NCBI RefSeq assembly: GCF_003369795.1 | Contig: NZ_CP026730.1 | Location: forward strand, 1,054,001 to 1,118,000 | From: Streptomyces sp. CB09001 | GTDB taxonomy: Bacteria > Actinomycetota > Actinomycetes > Streptomycetales > Streptomycetaceae | Length of the DNA: 64,000 nt | Reading direction: 5' to 3' | Part shown: piece after piece, positions 33,427 to 41,754 of the stretch | Layout: the number at the start of each line of letters is the position of its first letter | How positions within the stretch are numbered: the stretch's first letter is position 1 | Position numbers and translations under genes: made by a program | The notes under the pieces: generated by a model | What the model was told of the DNA's origin: nothing | The model's input: only the letters and a program-made list of their open reading frames with translations | The model's database searches: none

Positions 33427-34128
33427 CTAGCGCATGTGCGTCATCAGACCGCGCAGAAATGTCAGGTCGACCTCTTCCAGGGAGGTGACCACCGTGCGCC
33501 GGACGGCCGCGGTGATGGGGGCGACCGAGGGCACCGCCACGACGTGGCAGCCGGCCGACTCCGCGGCGGCGACGCCGGTCGCGGTGTCCTCGACGACGGC
33601 GCACCGGGCCGGGTCCGCGCCGAGTCCGGCCGCGGCGGCCAGGTAGGGATCGGGGTGGGGCTTGGTGCGCGGCACCTCGTCACCGGCGACGGTCAGGGCG
33701 AAGTGCTGGGGGCCGAGGGAGGTCAGCACGCGGTCGATGATGCGCCGGTGCGAGGCGGAGACCAGGGCCGTGGGGATCTCGTGCGCGGAGAGCTCCGCGA
33801 GCAGCCGGGCGGCGCCGGGCATGAGCGGCAGGTCACGGCCGATGCGCTGCTCGAAGCCGTCGTTGAGCAGGACGCTGAGTTCGGCGAGGGTGATGTCGGC
33901 GCCGGTGGCCTCGATGAGGAAGCCCGCGCTGCGGGTCATGGGGCCGCCGACCACGACGTGGCGCCAGGAGTCGTCCAGGGTGTGGCCGAGGGAGGCGAAG
34001 ACCTCCACCTCGACGTCCCACCAGAAGCCCTCGGTGTCCACCAGGGTGCCGTCCATGTCGAGGAGCACCGCCTGCAGGGCGGAGCCCTCGGCCGTACGGG
34101 TTCCGAGCGCGGGGACCGTACTGGTCAT
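33427..34128 (-). CDS. HAD-family phosphatase/phosphoglucomutase-like
   Basis: A 233-residue HAD hydrolase. Motif I is AVLLDMDGTLVDTEG (nucleophile Asp and general-acid Asp), motif II TALVSASH, motif III KPHPDPYL and motif IV CAVVEDTATGVAAAESAG. The arrangement is that of beta-phosphoglucomutase or sugar-phosphate phosphatases; the substrate cannot be assigned. ATG 34128 has a strong SD, AAGGAGG. It lies downstream of metH beyond a terminator, so it is probably separately transcribed. Confidence 0.88.
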   Translation of the reverse strand: MTSTVPALGTRTAEGSALQAVLLDMDGTLVDTEGFWWDVEVEVFASLGHTLDDSWRHVVVGGPMTRSAGFLIEATGADITLAELSVLLNDGFEQRIGRDLPLMPGAARLLAELSAHEIPTALVSASHRRIIDRVLTSLGPQHFALTVAGDEVPRTKPHPDPYLAAAAGLGADPARCAVVEDTATGVAAAESAGCHVVAVPSVAPITAAVRRTVVTSLEEVDLTFLRGLMTHMR

Positions 34129-34152
34129 CCACGTACCTCCTTGAGGGACGAT

Positions 34153-34183
34153 CAGGCCGGCTCCCACGAAGGGAGCCGGCCTG
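34153..34183 (-). terminator. Terminator after metH
   Basis: A perfect 13-bp stem (CAGGCCGGCTCCC with GGGAGCCGGCCTG) and a 5-nt loop ACGAA, 71 nt downstream of the metH stop and 25 nt before the HAD gene start. Confidence 0.8.
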
Positions 34184-34253
34184 CGGTGGACCGACCAGTG
34201 TACGTCGTGCGGGGCGCGAACGCCTGGTGAGGCCCGGGAGGCCCTGCGGGGCC

Positions 34254-37200
34254 TCAGCGGGCGTTGAAGTACTTGGCCTCCGGGTGGTGGATGACGATGG
34301 CGTCGGTGGACTGCTCGGGGTGGAGCTGGAACTCCTCGGAGAGGTGGACGCCGATGCGCTCCGGCTCGACGAGGGCCGCGATCTTGGCGCGGTCCTCCAG
34401 GTCGGGGCAGGCGCCGTAGCCGAGGGAGAAGCGGGCGCCCCGGTACTTCAGGGCGAACATGTCCTCCATCTCGGCCGGGTCCTCCCCGGCGAAGCCGAGT
34501 TCCGAGCGCACGCGCGCGTGCCAGTACTCGGCGAGGGCCTCGGCGAGCTGGACGGACAGGCCGTGCAGTTCGAGGTAGTCGCGGTAGGCGTTGGCCTCGA
34601 ACATGCGGGCCGTCTCCTCGCCGATGCGGGAGCCGACGGTGACGACCTGGAAGCCGACCACGTCGATCTCGCCGGCCTCCTCCGGGCGGAAGAAGTCGGC
34701 CAGGCACAGGCGCCGGCCGCGGCGCTGGCGGGGGAAGGTGAAGCGGGTGCGTTCGTTGCCGTCGTCGTCGAGGACGATCAGGTCGTCGTCCTTGGAGACG
34801 CAGGGGAAGTAGCCGTAGACCACGGCCGCCTCCAGCAGGTTGTCCGTCTGGAGCCGGTCGAGCAGGCCGCGCAGCCGCGGCCTGCCCTCGGACTCGACCA
34901 GTTCCTCGTAGGAGGGTCCCTCGCCGGTGCGGGCCTGCTTGAGGCCCCACTGGCCCTTGAAGAGGGCGCCCTCGTCCAGCCAGGAGGCGTACTCCTTGAG
35001 CTGGATGCCCTTGACGACGCGGGTGCCGCGGAAGGGCGGGGCGGGGACCGGGTTGTCGGTGGCGACGTCGGAGCGGACGTGGCCTTCCTCGGGACGCTCG
35101 TCGATCTCGACGGTGGCGGCCCGCACCCGGCGCTGCTTCAGCTCCGGCAGCTTGGCGCCGGGCACGCCGCGCTTGATGCCGATCAGCGCGTCCATCAGGC
35201 GCAGGCCCTCGAAGGCGTCGCGGGCGTAGCGGACCTCGCCGTCGTAGATCTCGTGGAGGTCCTGCTCGACGTAGGCCCTGGTGAGGGCCGCGCCGCCGAG
35301 GATGACCGGGTAGTCGGCGGCCAGCTTGCGCTGGTTCAGCTCCTCCAGGTTCTCCTTCATGATCACCGTGGACTTGACCAGGAGGCCGGACATGCCGATG
35401 ACGTCGGCCCGGTGTTCGTCGGCCGCTTCCAGGATCGCGGAGACGGGCTGCTTGATGCCGAGGTTGACGACGTTGTAGCCGTTGTTGGACAGGATGATGT
35501 CGACGAGGTTCTTGCCGATGTCGTGGACGTCGCCGCGGACGGTGGCCAGCACGATGGTGCCCTTGCCGTCGTCGTCGGTCTTCTCCATGTGCGGCTCCAG
35601 GTGGGCCACCGCGGTCTTCATGACCTCGGCGGACTGGAGCACGAACGGCAGCTGCATCTGGCCGGAGCCGAACAGCTCGCCGACGACCTTCATGCCGTCG
35701 AGCAGGGTGTCGTTGACGATGTCGAGCGCCGGGCGCTCCTGGAGGGCCTCGTCGAGGTCCTGTTCGAGGCCGTTCTTCTCGCCGTCGATGATGCGGCGCT
35801 TGAGGCGCTCCTCGAGCGGGAGGGCGGCCAGTTCCTCGGCCTTGGAGGCCTTCAGCGACTTGGCGGTGGCGCCCTCGAAGAGCTGCATGAGCTTCTGCAG
35901 CGGGTCGTAGCCCTCGCGGCGGCGGTCGTAGATCAGGTCGAGCGCGGTGGTGACCTGCTCCTCGTCGAAGCGGGCGATCGGCAGGATCTTGCTCGCGTGC
36001 ACGATCGCCGAGTCCAGGCCGGCCTTGACGCATTCGTCGAGGAAGACGGAGTTGAGCAGGATGCGGGCGGCCGGGTTGAGGCCGAAGGAGATGTTCGACA
36101 GGCCGAGCGTGGTCTGTACGTCCGGGTGGAGCCGCTTGAGTTCCCGGATGCCCTCGATGGTGGCCAGGCCGTCCCCCCGGGACTCCTCCTGGCCGGTGCA
36201 GATGGTGAAGGTCAGACAGTCGACGAGGATGTCGGACTCGTGGATGCCCCAGTTGCCGGTGAGGTCGTCGATGAGCCGTTCGGCGATCTCGACCTTCTTC
36301 TCGGCGGTGCGGGCCTGTCCCACCTCGTCGATGGTCAGCGCGATCAGCGCGGCGCCGTGCTCCCGGGCGAGCGTCGTGACGCGGGCGAACCGGGATTCGG
36401 GGCCGGCGCCGTCCTCGTAGTTGACCGAGTTGATCACCGCGCGGCCGCCGAGCTTCTCCAGGCCGGCCCGGATGACGTCGACCTCGGTGGAGTCCAGCAC
36501 GATCGGCAGCGTGGAGGCGGTGGCGAACCGTCCGGCCAGTTCCTCCATGTCGGCGACGCCGTCCCGGCCGACGTAGTCGACGCAGAGGTCGAGCATGTGC
36601 GCGCCTTCGCGGATCTGGTCGCGGGCCATCTCGACGCAGTCGTCCCAGCGGCCGTCCAGCATGGCCTCGCGGAACTTCCTCGAACCGTTGGCGTTGGTGC
36701 GCTCGCCGATGGCGAGGTAGGAGGTGTCCTGGCGGAAGGGCACGGTCTGGTAGAGCGAGGCGGCGCCGGGCTCGGGGCGCGGGTCGCGTGCGGTGGGGGC
36801 GGTGTCCCGGACCCGCTCCACGACCTGGCGCAGGTGCTCGGGGGTGGTGCCGCAGCAGCCGCCGACCAGGGACAGGCCGTACTCGCGGACGAAGGTCTCG
36901 TGCGCGTCGGCCAGCTCGGGCGCGGTCAGCGGGTAGTGGGCGCCGTCCTTGCCGAGGACGGGCAGACCGGCGTTGGGCATGCAGGTCAGCGGGATGCGGG
37001 AGTGCCGGGCGAGGTAGCGCAGGTGCTCGCTCATCTCGGCGGGGCCGGTCGCGCAGTTCAGGCCGATCATGTCGATGCCGAGCGGTTCCAGCGCGGTGAG
37101 CGCGGCGCCGATCTCGGAGCCGAGCAGCATGGTGCCGGTGGTCTCGACGGTGACGGACACGATGAGCGGCAGGTCGAGGCCCAGGGCGTCCAGGGCGCGC

Positions 37201-37766
37201 CGGGCGCCGAGCACGGAGGCCTTGGTCTGGAGCAGGTCCTGCGTGGTCTCCACGAGCAGTGCGTCCGCGCCGCCGGCGACCAGGCCCTCGGCGTTGCGCT
37301 GGTAGGCGTCGCGCAGGACGGTGTACGGGGCGTGGCCGAGGGTGGGGAGCTTGGTGCCGGGGCCCATGGAGCCCAGCACCCAGCGCTGCCGGCCGTCGCG
37401 GGCGCCGAACTCGTCGGCGACCTCGCGGGCGACGCGTGCGCCGGCCTCGGACAGTTCGTGGACGCGCTCGGGGATGTCGTACTCCCCGAGGGCGGAGTGG
37501 TTGGCGCCGAAGGTGTTGGTCTCGACGCAGTCGACCCCGGCCGCGAAGTACTCCTCGTGCACCGAGCGGACGATGTCGGGCCGGGTGAGGTTCAGGACCT
37601 CGTTGCACCCTTCGAGCTGCTGGAAGTCGTCCAGCGTGGGGTTCTGGGCCTGGAGCATGGTGCCCATGGCGCCGTCGGCGACCACCACGCGGGTGGCGAG
37701 GGCCTCTCGGAGGGCGGACACGCGGGTGCGGGTGTCGGCGGGCGGGGTGGATGGCGACGAGGCCAT
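34254..37766 (-). CDS. metH: Cobalamin-dependent methionine synthase
   Basis: A 1170-residue multidomain enzyme transferring a methyl group from methyltetrahydrofolate to homocysteine through cob(I)alamin. In order: the homocysteine domain (VVADGAMGTMLQAQNP, zinc cysteines in GLNCATGP and GGCCGTTPEHL); the folate domain (GERTNANGSRKFREAM, GINSVNYEDG-like VINSVNYEDGAG); the cobalamin cap and binding domain with the axial-His motif DVHDIGKNLVD; and the C-terminal AdoMet reactivation domain (RFTFPRQRRGRRLCLADF, HPEAKYFNAR). ATG 37766 has GGGAG at about 8 nt. It is divergent from gylR. I looked for a B12 or SAM riboswitch in the leader and did not see one. Confidence 0.96.
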   Translation of the reverse strand: MASSPSTPPADTRTRVSALREALATRVVVADGAMGTMLQAQNPTLDDFQQLEGCNEVLNLTRPDIVRSVHEEYFAAGVDCVETNTFGANHSALGEYDIPERVHELSEAGARVAREVADEFGARDGRQRWVLGSMGPGTKLPTLGHAPYTVLRDAYQRNAEGLVAGGADALLVETTQDLLQTKASVLGARRALDALGLDLPLIVSVTVETTGTMLLGSEIGAALTALEPLGIDMIGLNCATGPAEMSEHLRYLARHSRIPLTCMPNAGLPVLGKDGAHYPLTAPELADAHETFVREYGLSLVGGCCGTTPEHLRQVVERVRDTAPTARDPRPEPGAASLYQTVPFRQDTSYLAIGERTNANGSRKFREAMLDGRWDDCVEMARDQIREGAHMLDLCVDYVGRDGVADMEELAGRFATASTLPIVLDSTEVDVIRAGLEKLGGRAVINSVNYEDGAGPESRFARVTTLAREHGAALIALTIDEVGQARTAEKKVEIAERLIDDLTGNWGIHESDILVDCLTFTICTGQEESRGDGLATIEGIRELKRLHPDVQTTLGLSNISFGLNPAARILLNSVFLDECVKAGLDSAIVHASKILPIARFDEEQVTTALDLIYDRRREGYDPLQKLMQLFEGATAKSLKASKAEELAALPLEERLKRRIIDGEKNGLEQDLDEALQERPALDIVNDTLLDGMKVVGELFGSGQMQLPFVLQSAEVMKTAVAHLEPHMEKTDDDGKGTIVLATVRGDVHDIGKNLVDIILSNNGYNVVNLGIKQPVSAILEAADEHRADVIGMSGLLVKSTVIMKENLEELNQRKLAADYPVILGGAALTRAYVEQDLHEIYDGEVRYARDAFEGLRLMDALIGIKRGVPGAKLPELKQRRVRAATVEIDERPEEGHVRSDVATDNPVPAPPFRGTRVVKGIQLKEYASWLDEGALFKGQWGLKQARTGEGPSYEELVESEGRPRLRGLLDRLQTDNLLEAAVVYGYFPCVSKDDDLIVLDDDGNERTRFTFPRQRRGRRLCLADFFRPEEAGEIDVVGFQVVTVGSRIGEETARMFEANAYRDYLELHGLSVQLAEALAEYWHARVRSELGFAGEDPAEMEDMFALKYRGARFSLGYGACPDLEDRAKIAALVEPERIGVHLSEEFQLHPEQSTDAIVIHHPEAKYFNAR

Positions 37767-38072
37767 GAAAGGGCTCCCTAGGATGCGACGGCTGTCGGCT
37801 TTGCCTCTGCCCGGTGCCGCCCGTCGCGGACGTCCCCGGGGAGAACGCACGCCGCCAGGGTAGCCGGGACCGGGGGCCGATGGTCAGGGCGTCCACGAGA
37901 CGGACGAGGATGGCGGGGCGAATACCCGCCGAACGGACGAGCCTCCCGGGCGCCCGGACGTCCCGCTCCGGCGGTGGCCCGCACCCGGCGCACGTGCGGG
38001 GTGCACGCGCCTCGTACGGGACGTCCGCGGCCACCGGGAAGTGGCCGAAGTGCAACAGTTGCCCGCCGACCA
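37767..38072. other. metH leader side of the metH/gylR divergent region
   Basis: About 300 nt with no supportable ORF. It must contain the metH promoter and leader. I searched for the conserved B12-box and for SAM/SAH riboswitch cores on the minus strand and found neither. Confidence 0.45.
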
Positions 38073-38103
38073 TTGGCGGGAGGTCGACATGGACCGGTAG
38101 TGT
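38073..38103 (+). promoter_or_regulatory. Candidate gylR promoter
   Basis: TTGGCG at 38073-38078 and TAGTGT at 38098-38103, spaced by 19 nt, resemble a sigma-70-type promoter. The -10 overlaps the putative GylR operator, which fits autorepression. Confidence 0.45.
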
Positions 38104-38118
38104 TCGGCATTGCCGAAC
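38102..38118. promoter_or_regulatory. Putative GylR operator (gylR promoter)
   Basis: A perfect 17-bp palindrome GTTCGGCATTGCCGAAC, 52 nt upstream of the gylR start codon. A copy matching at 15 of 17 positions lies upstream of glpF (39155-39171). GylR is known to be autoregulatory and to control glycerol genes, so both sites are inferred GylR operators. Confidence 0.7.
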
Positions 38119-38170
38119 GACGTCAGCGACGCCGAGGTCGGCAGTCGAAGGGGACGGAGGCAGTACGTCG

Positions 38171-38935
38171 ATGGCACGGAACATCCAGTCGCTCGAGCGG
38201 GCGGCCGCGATGCTGCGCCTGCTCGCGGGCGGCGAGCGGCGGCTCGGCCTGTCGGACATCGCCTCGTCGCTGGGTCTGGCCAAAGGCACGGCGCACGGCA
38301 TCCTGCGCACCCTCCAGCAGGAGGGGTTCGTGGAGCAGGACGACGCCTCCGGGCGCTACCAGCTGGGCGCGGAGCTGCTGCGCCTGGGCACGACCTACCT
38401 GGACGTGCACGAACTGCGGGCCCGCGCCCTGGTGTGGACCGACGACCTGGCCCGGTCCAGCGGCGAGAGCGTCCACCTCGGGGTCCTGCACCAGCAGGGT
38501 GTCCTGATCGTGCACCACGTCTTCCGGCCCGACGACAGCCGGCAGGTCCTGGAGATCGGGGCCATGCAGCCGCTGCACTCCACGGCGCTCGGCAAGGTGC
38601 TGTCGGCGTACGACCCGGTGGCGCACAGCGAGGCGCTGGAGGCCGACCGCAAGGCGTTCACGGACCGGACCGTCTGCGAGCCGGACAGCTTCGAGCACGT
38701 TCTGGACATCACGCGCGCGCGTGGGTACGCCGCCGACGTCGAGGAGACCTGGGAGGGCATCGCCTCCATCGCCGCCCCCATCCACGACCGCAGGCGCATG
38801 CCGGTCGGGGCGGTCGGCATCACCGGGGCCGTGGAACGGCTGTGCCGGGAGGGCGAGCTGCGGCCCGAGCTGGTCGCGGCGGTGCGGGACTGCGCCCGCG
38901 CGGTGTCGCGGGACCTGGGCGCCGGGCGGTTCTAG
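38171..38935 (+). CDS. gylR: IclR-family glycerol operon regulator GylR
   Basis: A 254-residue IclR-type regulator, the length of S. coelicolor GylR. N-terminal winged helix: SLERAAAMLRLLAGGERRLG and SSLGLAKGTAHGILRTLQ. C-terminal effector domain with HLGVLHQQGVLIVHHV, PLHSTALGKVLSAY and RGYAADVEETWEGIASIAAP. It represses the downstream glycerol genes in the absence of glycerol-derived inducer (established for S. coelicolor). ATG 38171 has GGAGGC at about 10 nt. A perfect palindrome upstream supports autoregulation. Confidence 0.95.
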   Translation: MARNIQSLERAAAMLRLLAGGERRLGLSDIASSLGLAKGTAHGILRTLQQEGFVEQDDASGRYQLGAELLRLGTTYLDVHELRARALVWTDDLARSSGESVHLGVLHQQGVLIVHHVFRPDDSRQVLEIGAMQPLHSTALGKVLSAYDPVAHSEALEADRKAFTDRTVCEPDSFEHVLDITRARGYAADVEETWEGIASIAAPIHDRRRMPVGAVGITGAVERLCREGELRPELVAAVRDCARAVSRDLGAGRF

Positions 38936-38940
38936 AACAC

Positions 38941-39000
38941 ACACGCGCCGACACGCGCCGACACGGGCAGCCACGGGCCGGCACGGGCCGGCAGCGGCAG
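38941..39000. repeat. Six imperfect 10-bp tandem repeats after gylR
   Basis: The 60 nt just after the gylR stop consist of six consecutive 10-nt units (ACACGCGCCG twice, then ACACGGGCAG, CCACGGGCCG, GCACGGGCCG, GCAGCGGCAG). The period is close to one DNA helical turn. No ORF is present. Function unknown. Confidence 0.75.
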
Positions 39001-39115
39001 ACAAGGGCCGGGACACCGAAGGTGTTCCGGCCTCCGACGTTCCCGCGGCACGACCCGGCGGGAGATCGATAACCCACGACGATCAATAACGATCGTGCTT
39101 TCGATAACACAGCTC

Positions 39116-39144
39116 TTGACGCACGCGTGACGCCGAACGAGACT
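39116..39144 (+). promoter_or_regulatory. Candidate glpFKD promoter
   Basis: TTGACG at 39116-39121, 17 nt, then GAGACT at 39139-39144. The predicted start of transcription, about 39151, falls just before the putative GylR operator. A second -10-like TAGAGT at 39191-39196 has no well-placed -35. The 366-nt gylR-glpF gap otherwise contains only the 10-bp repeats and three ATAAC motifs (39069, 39086, 39104). Confidence 0.5.
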
Positions 39145-39154
39145 CGCGTCCATC

Positions 39155-39171
39155 GGTCGGCATTGTCGAAC
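39155..39171. promoter_or_regulatory. Putative GylR operator (glpF promoter)
   Basis: GGTCGGCATTGTCGAAC matches the perfect palindrome before gylR at 15 of 17 positions. It lies 130 nt upstream of glpF and just after a candidate promoter, the position expected for a repressor site. Confidence 0.65.
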
Positions 39172-39301
39172 ACCTACCGGCAATACGCGTTAGAGTGTCC
39201 ACAGTGCCAAGGGCCGCCATCGCTCTCACACCGAGGGCGCCGGAACACCCGGAGGGACCCGGGGTTCGGCTTTCCCTGGACGAAGGACAAAGGAGTCGCG
39301 G

Positions 39302-40096
39302 GTGTCCAGCTCCGACATCTTCATCGGCGAGACCATCGGTACCGCCCTGCTCATCCTGCTCGGCGGCGGCGTGTGTGCCGCCGTCACGCTCAAGGCCTCC
39401 AAGGCCCGCAACGCCGGCTGGCTCGCCATCGCCTTCGGGTGGGGCTTCGCGGTCATGACGGCGGCGTACATATCGGGTCCGCTCTCCGGCGCCCACCTCA
39501 ACCCGGCCGTGACCGTCGGTATCGCGATCAAGGACGGCGACTGGAGCAACACCCCGACCTACTTCGCGGGTCAGCTCCTCGGCGCCATGATCGGCGCGGT
39601 CCTGGTCTGGGTCGCCTACTACGGCCAGTTCCAGGCCCACCTCACCGACCGCGAGATCGTCGGCGGCCCCGGCGCACAGGACACGACGGCCAAGTCCGTC
39701 GAGGCGCAGGAGAAGGGCGCGGGCCCGGTCCTGGGCGTCTTCTCCACCGGCCCCGAGATCCGGCACACGGTCCAGAACCTCGCCACCGAGATCATCGGCA
39801 CCTTCGTGCTGCTGCTCGCCATCCTCACCCAGGGCCTGAACGACGAGGGCAACGGCCTCGGCATCCTGGGCGCCCTGATCACCGGCTTCGTCGTGGTCTC
39901 CATCGGTCTGTCGCTCGGCGGTCCGACGGGGTACGCGATCAACCCGGTCCGCGACCTCGGCCCGCGCATCGTGCACGCCCTGCTGCCGCTGCCCAACAAG
40001 GGCGGCTCCGACTGGTCCTACGCCTGGATCCCGGTCGTCGGTCCGCTGATCGGCGGTGCGATCGCCGGAGGTGTCTACAACGTCGCGTTCGCCTGA
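39302..40096 (+). CDS. glpF: Glycerol facilitator (MIP/aquaporin family)
   Basis: A 264-residue channel with six membrane helices and two half-helices. The first NPA box is [12 protein letters not shown]. The second reads [11 protein letters not shown], with Val in place of Ala but the following Arg-Asp typical of glycerol facilitators retained. A hydrophilic insertion (about residues 110-150, [17 protein letters not shown]) lies between helices 3 and 4. It lets glycerol diffuse in so that GlpK can trap it. GTG 39302 has AAAGGAG at 6 nt. First gene of glpF-glpK-glpD. Confidence 0.94.
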
Positions 40097-40186
40097 GCGG
40101 GCCCCCGCTCGGCGATCATCGAGCCGCAGACCACGCGCCGTACGCACCGGCCACCGCCACCCACCACGGAACCCCAGGAGCACACA

Positions 40187-41746
40187 GTGACCGACGCCCA
40201 CACCACCGGCATCGCCTCCCACGGCCACGGGCCGTTCATCGCCGCGATCGACCAGGGCACGACCTCCTCGCGCTGCATCGTCTTCGACCGCGACGGGCGC
40301 ATCGTCTCCGTCGACCAGAAGGAGCACGAGCAGATCTTCCCCAAGCCGGGCTGGGTCGAGCACGACGCCACCGAGATCTGGACCAACGTCCAGGAGGTCG
40401 TCGCCGGAGCCGTCGAGAAGGCCGGCATCACCCGCGACGACATCAAGGCCATCGGCATCACCAACCAGCGCGAGACCACCCTCGTCTGGGACAGGAACAC
40501 CGGTGAGCCCGTCCACAACGCCATCGTCTGGCAGGACACCCGCACCGACGCCCTGTGCAGGGAGCTCGGCCGCAACGTCGGCCAGGACCGCTTCCGCCGC
40601 GAGACCGGCCTGCCGCTCGCCTCCTACTTCGCCGGCCCCAAGGCCCGCTGGCTGCTGGACAACGTCGACGGTCTGCGCGAGCGCGCCGAGGCGGGCGACC
40701 TGCTCTTCGGCACCATGGACACCTGGGTCATCTGGAACCTGACCGGCGGGGTGAACGGCGGCAAGCACGTCACCGACGTCACCAACGCCTCCCGCACCAT
40801 GCTGATGAACCTGCACACCATGGCGTGGGACGAGAAGATCGCCGAGTCGATCGGCGTGCCGATGCAGATGCTCCCCGAGATCCGCTCCTCCGCCGAGGTG
40901 TACGGCGAGATCACCGGCGGCCGCCTCGGCGAGCTGCTCGGCGGCATCCCGGTCGCCTCGGCGCTCGGCGACCAGCAGGCGGCGCTGTTCGGGCAGACCT
41001 GCTTCTCCGAGGGCGAGACCAAGTCGACGTACGGCACCGGCACCTTCATGGTGATGAACACCGGTGACAAGCTGATCAACTCCTACTCGGGCCTGCTGAC
41101 CACGGTCGGCTACAAGATCGGCGACCAGGACACGGTCTACGCCCTGGAGGGCTCGATCGCCGTCACCGGTTCGCTGGTGCAGTGGATGCGCGACCAGATG
41201 GGCCTGATCTCCACCGCCGCCGAGATCGAGACCCTCGCCCTGACCGTGGAGGACAACGGCGGCGCCTACTTCGTGCCGGCCTTCTCCGGCCTGTTCGCCC
41301 CGTACTGGCGCTCCGACGCCCGCGGTGTGATCGCCGGCCTGACCCGGTACGTGACCAAGGCGCACCTCGCGCGCGCCGTCCTGGAGGCCACCGCCTGGCA
41401 GACGCGGGAGATCGCGGACGCCATGACGAAGGACTCCGGCGTGGAGCTGACCGCGCTCAAGGTCGACGGCGGCATGACCTCCAACAACCTGCTGATGCAG
41501 ACCCTCGCCGACTTCGTGGACGCCCCCGTGGTGCGCCCGATGGTCGCCGAGACCACCTGCCTCGGCGCCGCCTACGCCGCCGGCCTGGCCGTCGGCTTCT
41601 GGAACAGCACCGACGACCTGCGCGCCAACTGGCGGCGGGCCGCCGAGTGGACCCCCCGCATGGACGCGGACATCCGCGACCGTGAGTACAAGAGCTGGCT
41701 CAAGGCCGTCGAGCGGACCATGGGCTGGCTCGAGGACGAGGAGTAA
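40187..41746 (+). CDS. glpK: Glycerol kinase
   Basis: A 519-residue FGGY kinase that phosphorylates glycerol to glycerol 3-phosphate with ATP. Signatures: [19 protein letters not shown] (phosphate loop), [50 protein letters not shown] and [22 protein letters not shown] 40187 has CAGGAG at 6 nt. It lies 90 nt after glpF and 8 nt before glpD, so it is a central member of the operon. Confidence 0.97.
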   Translation: MTDAHTTGIASHGHGPFIAAIDQGTTSSRCIVFDRDGRIVSVDQKEHEQIFPKPGWVEHDATEIWTNVQEVVAGAVEKAGITRDDIKAIGITNQRETTLVWDRNTGEPVHNAIVWQDTRTDALCRELGRNVGQDRFRRETGLPLASYFAGPKARWLLDNVDGLRERAEAGDLLFGTMDTWVIWNLTGGVNGGKHVTDVTNASRTMLMNLHTMAWDEKIAESIGVPMQMLPEIRSSAEVYGEITGGRLGELLGGIPVASALGDQQAALFGQTCFSEGETKSTYGTGTFMVMNTGDKLINSYSGLLTTVGYKIGDQDTVYALEGSIAVTGSLVQWMRDQMGLISTAAEIETLALTVEDNGGAYFVPAFSGLFAPYWRSDARGVIAGLTRYVTKAHLARAVLEATAWQTREIADAMTKDSGVELTALKVDGGMTSNNLLMQTLADFVDAPVVRPMVAETTCLGAAYAAGLAVGFWNSTDDLRANWRRAAEWTPRMDADIRDREYKSWLKAVERTMGWLEDEE

Positions 41747-41754
41747 GAACCACC

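Noticed and set aside
33427..38310. A single very long minus-strand open frame of over 1600 codons
   Set aside because: Its 3' part is the HAD phosphatase, but the rest is the metH region read in another frame; metH in its own frame has full family similarity. It is an artefact of high GC.
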